NCBI GenBank assembly: GCA_024195265.1
Contig: JAJLRJ010000013.1
Location: 16,073,162-16,137,161 of the forward strand
DNA: 64,000 bases
From: Dendrophyllia cribrosa
Lineage: Eukaryota > Cnidaria > Anthozoa > Scleractinia > Dendrophylliidae
Direction: 5' to 3'
Shown one piece after another: positions 60,563 through 64,000 of this stretch. The position numbers and the translations under genes were made by a program. The notes beneath the pieces are model-generated. The model saw only the letters and a list, made by a program, of their open reading frames with translations. It was not told the origin of the DNA and made no database searches. How positions within the stretch are numbered: the first letter of the stretch is position 1; each line of letters starts with the position of its first letter.

Positions 60563-62944
60563 TTAAGGCAATTTACGTTGTCGGAAATACAGAGCAGCTG
60601 TGATGTTTCCTCCTTGAAATGGGATGGGACGACCCAAGTTGTCTCTTATATCGATTTCGAGGTCTCGAAAATTGAAATGACTCAATCGCGAAAAGATCAA
60701 GTGTGGAATGGGCACGTCCTCCAAGACCCCCTTCTGAGGGTTGACGCCATGGATTAAGACCACCTTGGCCATCTGCGATCCCACGTACACGGGTTCGGCC
60801 ACGTTGCAATGCACGTAGACGTTCTGGAAAGAGTTCGGGGAGACAAAACTCCACACGCGATGATCGGCCGGTAAGGCCATGGTATGCGAGCGTGTGATTT
60901 CCACTTTGGTCGGGCGCCCAGTCTGGGTGTCCGTGCTGGTGATTTCCACTGTGGGATGACGCACGTCGGACTTGTAGTAAAACGGGACCGTCCACGATTC
61001 CCAATCAAGATATCCTAAAACTCGAGCCAACCAGCTGGGTAAGTACAGCGAAAAATCATTCGTGGGGAAGGTCCACTGGTAAAATCCTTTCTCGTCCAAC
61101 TGCAGTTAGACATGAGCGGTCGTGCCAGCATCTGAAACGGGTGTCTCCGTTTCGATGGCTTGATGAAGTGCCAACACAACATCTGTCAAGGTCACGTAGA
61201 GCCCGCCCGCCAAAAAAATATCTTGTTTGCCGGACGGGTAGTTGACAGAACACTGTATCTGGCGATCTTGAACGTTGTGAAACGTGTGAGGCATCAACAA
61301 TTGCACCAGAGCCACTTCCCATGTGGCATCCAAGGTCCACTGTTCGGGTAATCTCAACCTGAAACGCGATGGGGTGTTGTTCGGGAAGAGGTCCTTCTGA
61401 TCGTCACTTTCCAAAGTCACTCGACGTCCCCCAGCAAAACTCATGCCGGCCGATTGCAAGGGTTGTGTGTTTTTCGTTCCTCCTTTGCGAAAGTACAACC
61501 AAACACCGGTGAGACCCGTGTAAAATGGAATACCCAAACCTTCAGCGTTTCTTAAATGCACTCTCAACTCGCTCAGATTTTGCGTGGGTCCTGCCAACGG
61601 TCTGAAATCCAAATGCTGCGGGTCGTATTCGACCGTGAGACCGTAATCGCTGCTAGGTGAGAGGGGAAGAGTGGCCAGCAATCGGCGTTGTCTGTCGCCC
61701 ACGGGGCTAAATTCCACCACATCTACATCGGTATTGCATCGCGTGAGGTCCACGTCAGACAAGTGGGTGTTTGTTTGGGCCAGGGATGTCTCCAAACTGG
61801 GCAAAGCCAACCAGGCCCCGAATCCCTTAACCCGAGAAGGAGCCTTGAGTTGTGGGGTGCCCATCACTGTCTCCAGACCGTTTTTGAAATCGACGTTGAC
61901 CCCTTCTCGGGCCTGCAGAAACCACTTGCCGGATTCCGTAGTGACCACCGTCACGGGGGATTGTCGCGCGTAGGGTAACAAGGGAGACGGGTCGCGCACC
62001 CAAGCCCCCATGTCGAAGACGGCTCTTTTGTCAAACGTGTAGTGCAACCGCTCGACGGCAGTGTTGAGTTTGATGCGTACGCCTCCCAACAGAAAATCTT
62101 CCGTCTCGATGCCAAAGTGATGCGTATCCAAACGACTAACCACCCAATCGGCTTGCGTACCTTCTCCCGTGTCCGCGTAGACGGTGTTGTGAGCCACAAT
62201 GCGCGTCTGGCCCGGCCGATCTGGATCGGGCTCCAAAAATCCCATCAACAGAGCCAACGATTCCCCCAGATTGTACTGACCCTGCGCCCACAGATGGAGT
62301 GAATAATGCGTCCTGGGTCTGGATGGACTAGCTCTAGTTAACCAGATGTAATCCCTCCTTAAACCCATGAGTTTCAGGAGGGCGAATCCTACGTAATATT
62401 CGATCTGAATGAAGCGCGTAGGGAGTGCGACTTGTTTCACGCGATAAGTGTTTTCGATCCTTTGCAAAAATTCACGCACCAGGTCGGGACGAAACAGATC
62501 CAGTTTGGGATTTGTGGGAACATTTTCGTCCGTGGTGCCAGGAGATTCCATGTGGAGTTGTCCGTAATGATGTTGACCGCCCGACAAGGTGGGTATCACG
62601 TACCATCCCATCTTCTGCACCAAATCGCCAAGCAATTCTGCCGCGTGCGTGAAGTGTTTGTGCGAAGTCAGCGCCATTGATCGAGTGGGAACCGATCCAT
62701 CCGAGCTCCCCACACGCACATGGTAATCCTGCGACGATTTCAACACGGTGTTCCTGTAAGAATTGGTGTACAACAGTTTCAAAAGGGCAACTTGCCACTG
62801 GTCGGTGAGCGTCAATGGAATCTCCAACCGTTGTCGGAACGCACTGCGCACGGTGGTCTCTCCGGGTTCGAGGGGTTCCGTGCCCACATCCCCACTATTC
62901 AGAAACAGCAAAAAATCATCGTCCATTTCCCAGGGTTTGGCCAT
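60563..62944 (-). pseudogene. Penton-like/minor capsid protein with two related units, one in-frame stop
   Basis: The ATG at 62944 opens 612 codons to a TAA at 61106. The same frame then continues at once for 178+ codons to 60563. Unit 1 has 'TDQWQVALLKLLYTNSYRNT' near its start and ends at residue 488 with 'GIPF...LYFRKG'. Unit 2 begins about residue 509 with 'FPNNTPSRFRLRL' and 'TWEVALVQLLMPHTFHNV', and ends, after the stop, with 'GRPIPFQGGNITAALYFRQ'. Start and end signatures match between units, so the gene arose by duplication and fusion. I know single-unit relatives from cnidarian genomes beside F54H12.2-like capsid genes; the penton/minor-capsid role is inferred. Starts four bases after the integrase stop. 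Confidence 0.7.
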
Positions 62945-62948
62945 TTTT

Positions 62949-64000
62949 TTATGAGGACTTTTTTAACTCTTTGACGGGTATCCACGTTTGATAATCGGGA
63001 GCAAGTCCTTGCCAGTTAACTAACACTTGACGAGTGGGTCCGCGTCCCTTGTATTTAAGCTTTTTACTCACCCGCCATTGGTTGGGTAGAGCTCGTACTT
63101 TTTGCAGTTGAGGTTCATAAAATCGTCCAGGTACTTTATCACCTTTCCAAGTGTCCAACTTATAATAATTCACACCATCGTACAAGGACCGTTGACGATC
63201 GGTCACCGTGTACACGTCTTGCGACCAATTACCCCGATAACTCTTGGAAAAGGCACTCTTTTTACCCTTGACGGGTTTTGTGGTGCGCACAAAATCCCCC
63301 GGTCGAAACTTGTAAGGGTCTAAGGCAGGGGTGGGTTTGAACAACCGCTTCCAGACCACCGAGGCATTGTCGTCAGTGACATCGGCCGGGGCCATTTGAG
63401 TGCGGCTGTGAATGCGCGTGTTGTACTTGTCCACCAACAAGGGTAAGACCTCCAAATATTTGGGGGTGTTGCGAGCTGTCATGTACTTGTACATCAATGC
63501 CTTCAAAGTGCGATTGAAACGTTCGACCACAGCAGCTTTGGGTTCACCTCGAGTGGAATAGTGGTGAATGTTATACTCGTCCAGTAATTGCTTCATGTGT
63601 TGGTTGTAGAATTATTTCCCTTGATCCGTCTGCAAGTTGACGGGCTTACGTCCTCCTGAATTCTCCAACAAATAACGAAAGGCATCTGCCGTGGCCTTGC
63701 CTTTCTTGCTTTTTAAGGCAATGACCCATGCATATTTGGACAACACATCGATGACTGTCAGTAGGTATCGGGTGCGTTTGTTTTGGGCAATGAGTTTGGC
63801 ATCCTGCATTTCCACAAGATCCGCCTGCCAGGTATAATCCACTTGCGGAGGCACGACCGTCTTGCTGCGTGGAAATCGTACCTGACGAGGACGGTGTAAC
63901 GTGAAAGTGGGTTCTCCTTGTAAATACGTTTGCGCCTGGCTGGGTGAGACGTCCAACGTGTCGCGGGCCACCTTGGTCAATTCCTTGAAATTTCCACTCA
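62949..64000 (-). pseudogene. Retroviral-type integrase with chromodomain, one in-frame stop, 5' end outside window
   Basis: Inserts the element into host DNA. The frame enters from beyond 64000. The first catalytic Asp lies in 'YTWQADLVEMQ', the second in 'NLQTDQGK', the Glu in 'AVVERFNRTLKAL', so the D,D,E set is present. A TAA (63612-63614) interrupts directly after 'DQGK', where relatives usually have Glu; the same frame continues to a TAA at 62949. The C terminus has an SH3-like 'FRPGDFVRTTK' and a chromodomain end 'VLVNWQGLAPDYQTWIPVK'. Chromodomain integrases are typical of Polintons. The lesion separates the second Asp from the Glu, so a truncated product would be dead. Confidence 0.88.

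Larger units (their letters stand above)
52500..64000 (-). mobile_element. Integrated Polinton/Maverick (adintovirus-like) element, right side cut by window edge
   Basis: A compact block of 14 minus-strand genes, visibly more GC-rich than its surroundings, with almost no intergenic space. Integrase with chromodomain, adenain-like protease, A32/FtsK-type ATPase and a capsid protein together define Polinton/Maverick-type DNA elements, called adintoviruses when seen as viruses. The protein-primed DNA polymerase B is missing and should lie past 64000, as should one terminal repeat. The left end is uncertain: I place it between 52.3 and 53.2 kb from composition, without a visible terminal repeat or target duplication. 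The last DNAI4 exon seen lies at 48369, so the element is probably intronic. Four genes carry one lesion each, so the copy is unlikely to be active. Confidence 0.85.

Noticed and set aside
60573..61340. Alternative minus-strand frames of 84-143 codons
   Set aside because: Shadows of the penton-like gene in other frames, with Arg/Pro/Ser-rich chance composition.

Overview
This is a window of an AT-rich animal genome with spliced genes and many short non-autonomous repeats. Several repeat families, such as the 'tatatgaaagggtaggg' element at 2.6-3.1 kb and the TTAA-flanked short elements, look like those I know from stony corals and other anthozoans. A cnidarian host, probably a coral, is my inference; no single sequence proves it.

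Layout. (1) 1-8.7 kb holds repeats, foldback elements and no convincing gene. (2) 8.77-14.35 kb, minus strand: a small spliced gene for a single-pass membrane protein that I do not recognise. (3) 14.38-33.44 kb, plus strand: a complete 13-exon MIER1-type gene (574 aa; acidic N terminus, ELM2, SANT). Its introns are full of TTAA-flanked elements, minisatellites and a head-to-head pair of Penelope-like GIY-YIG fragments. Genes 2 and 3 are divergent and share a very short 5' region. (4) 33.4-37.4 kb: 3'UTR and intergenic DNA. (5) 37.43-48.37 kb, plus strand: the first six coding exons (196 codons) of a gene that best fits the axonemal dynein intermediate chain DNAI4/WDR78. No stop codon and no WD40 exons follow in the window. 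(6) 48.4-52.3 kb: nested terminal-inverted-repeat elements and foldbacks. (7) About 52.5-64 kb: a gene-dense, GC-richer block, all on the minus strand, that is most of the late half of an integrated Polinton/Maverick (adintovirus-like) DNA virus. It probably lies inside a DNAI4 intron and runs off the right edge.

The viral block reads, in transcription order from the right edge: integrase with chromodomain; a large penton-like/minor capsid protein built of two related units; a basic and acidic virion-type protein; a major-capsid candidate; a small basic protein; a second basic protein; an adenain-like cysteine protease; an A32/FtsK-type packaging ATPase; and six more small ORFs. Five of the small proteins share one design: a Gly/Ala-rich hydrophobic stretch followed or flanked by runs of Lys/Arg. 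Several also carry a Q-x-G-G motif that could be the protease's target. Short TATA-like boxes sit 30-55 bases before many of the start codons, often overlapping the stop codon of the gene before.

Four of the longest viral genes each carry exactly one lesion (in-frame TAA in integrase and in the penton-like gene; one-base frame change in protease and ATPase), while the small ORFs and the capsid gene are open. The copy therefore looks recently inactivated, unless these are assembly errors or recoding sites. DNA polymerase B, expected in such elements, is not in the window and should lie to the right.
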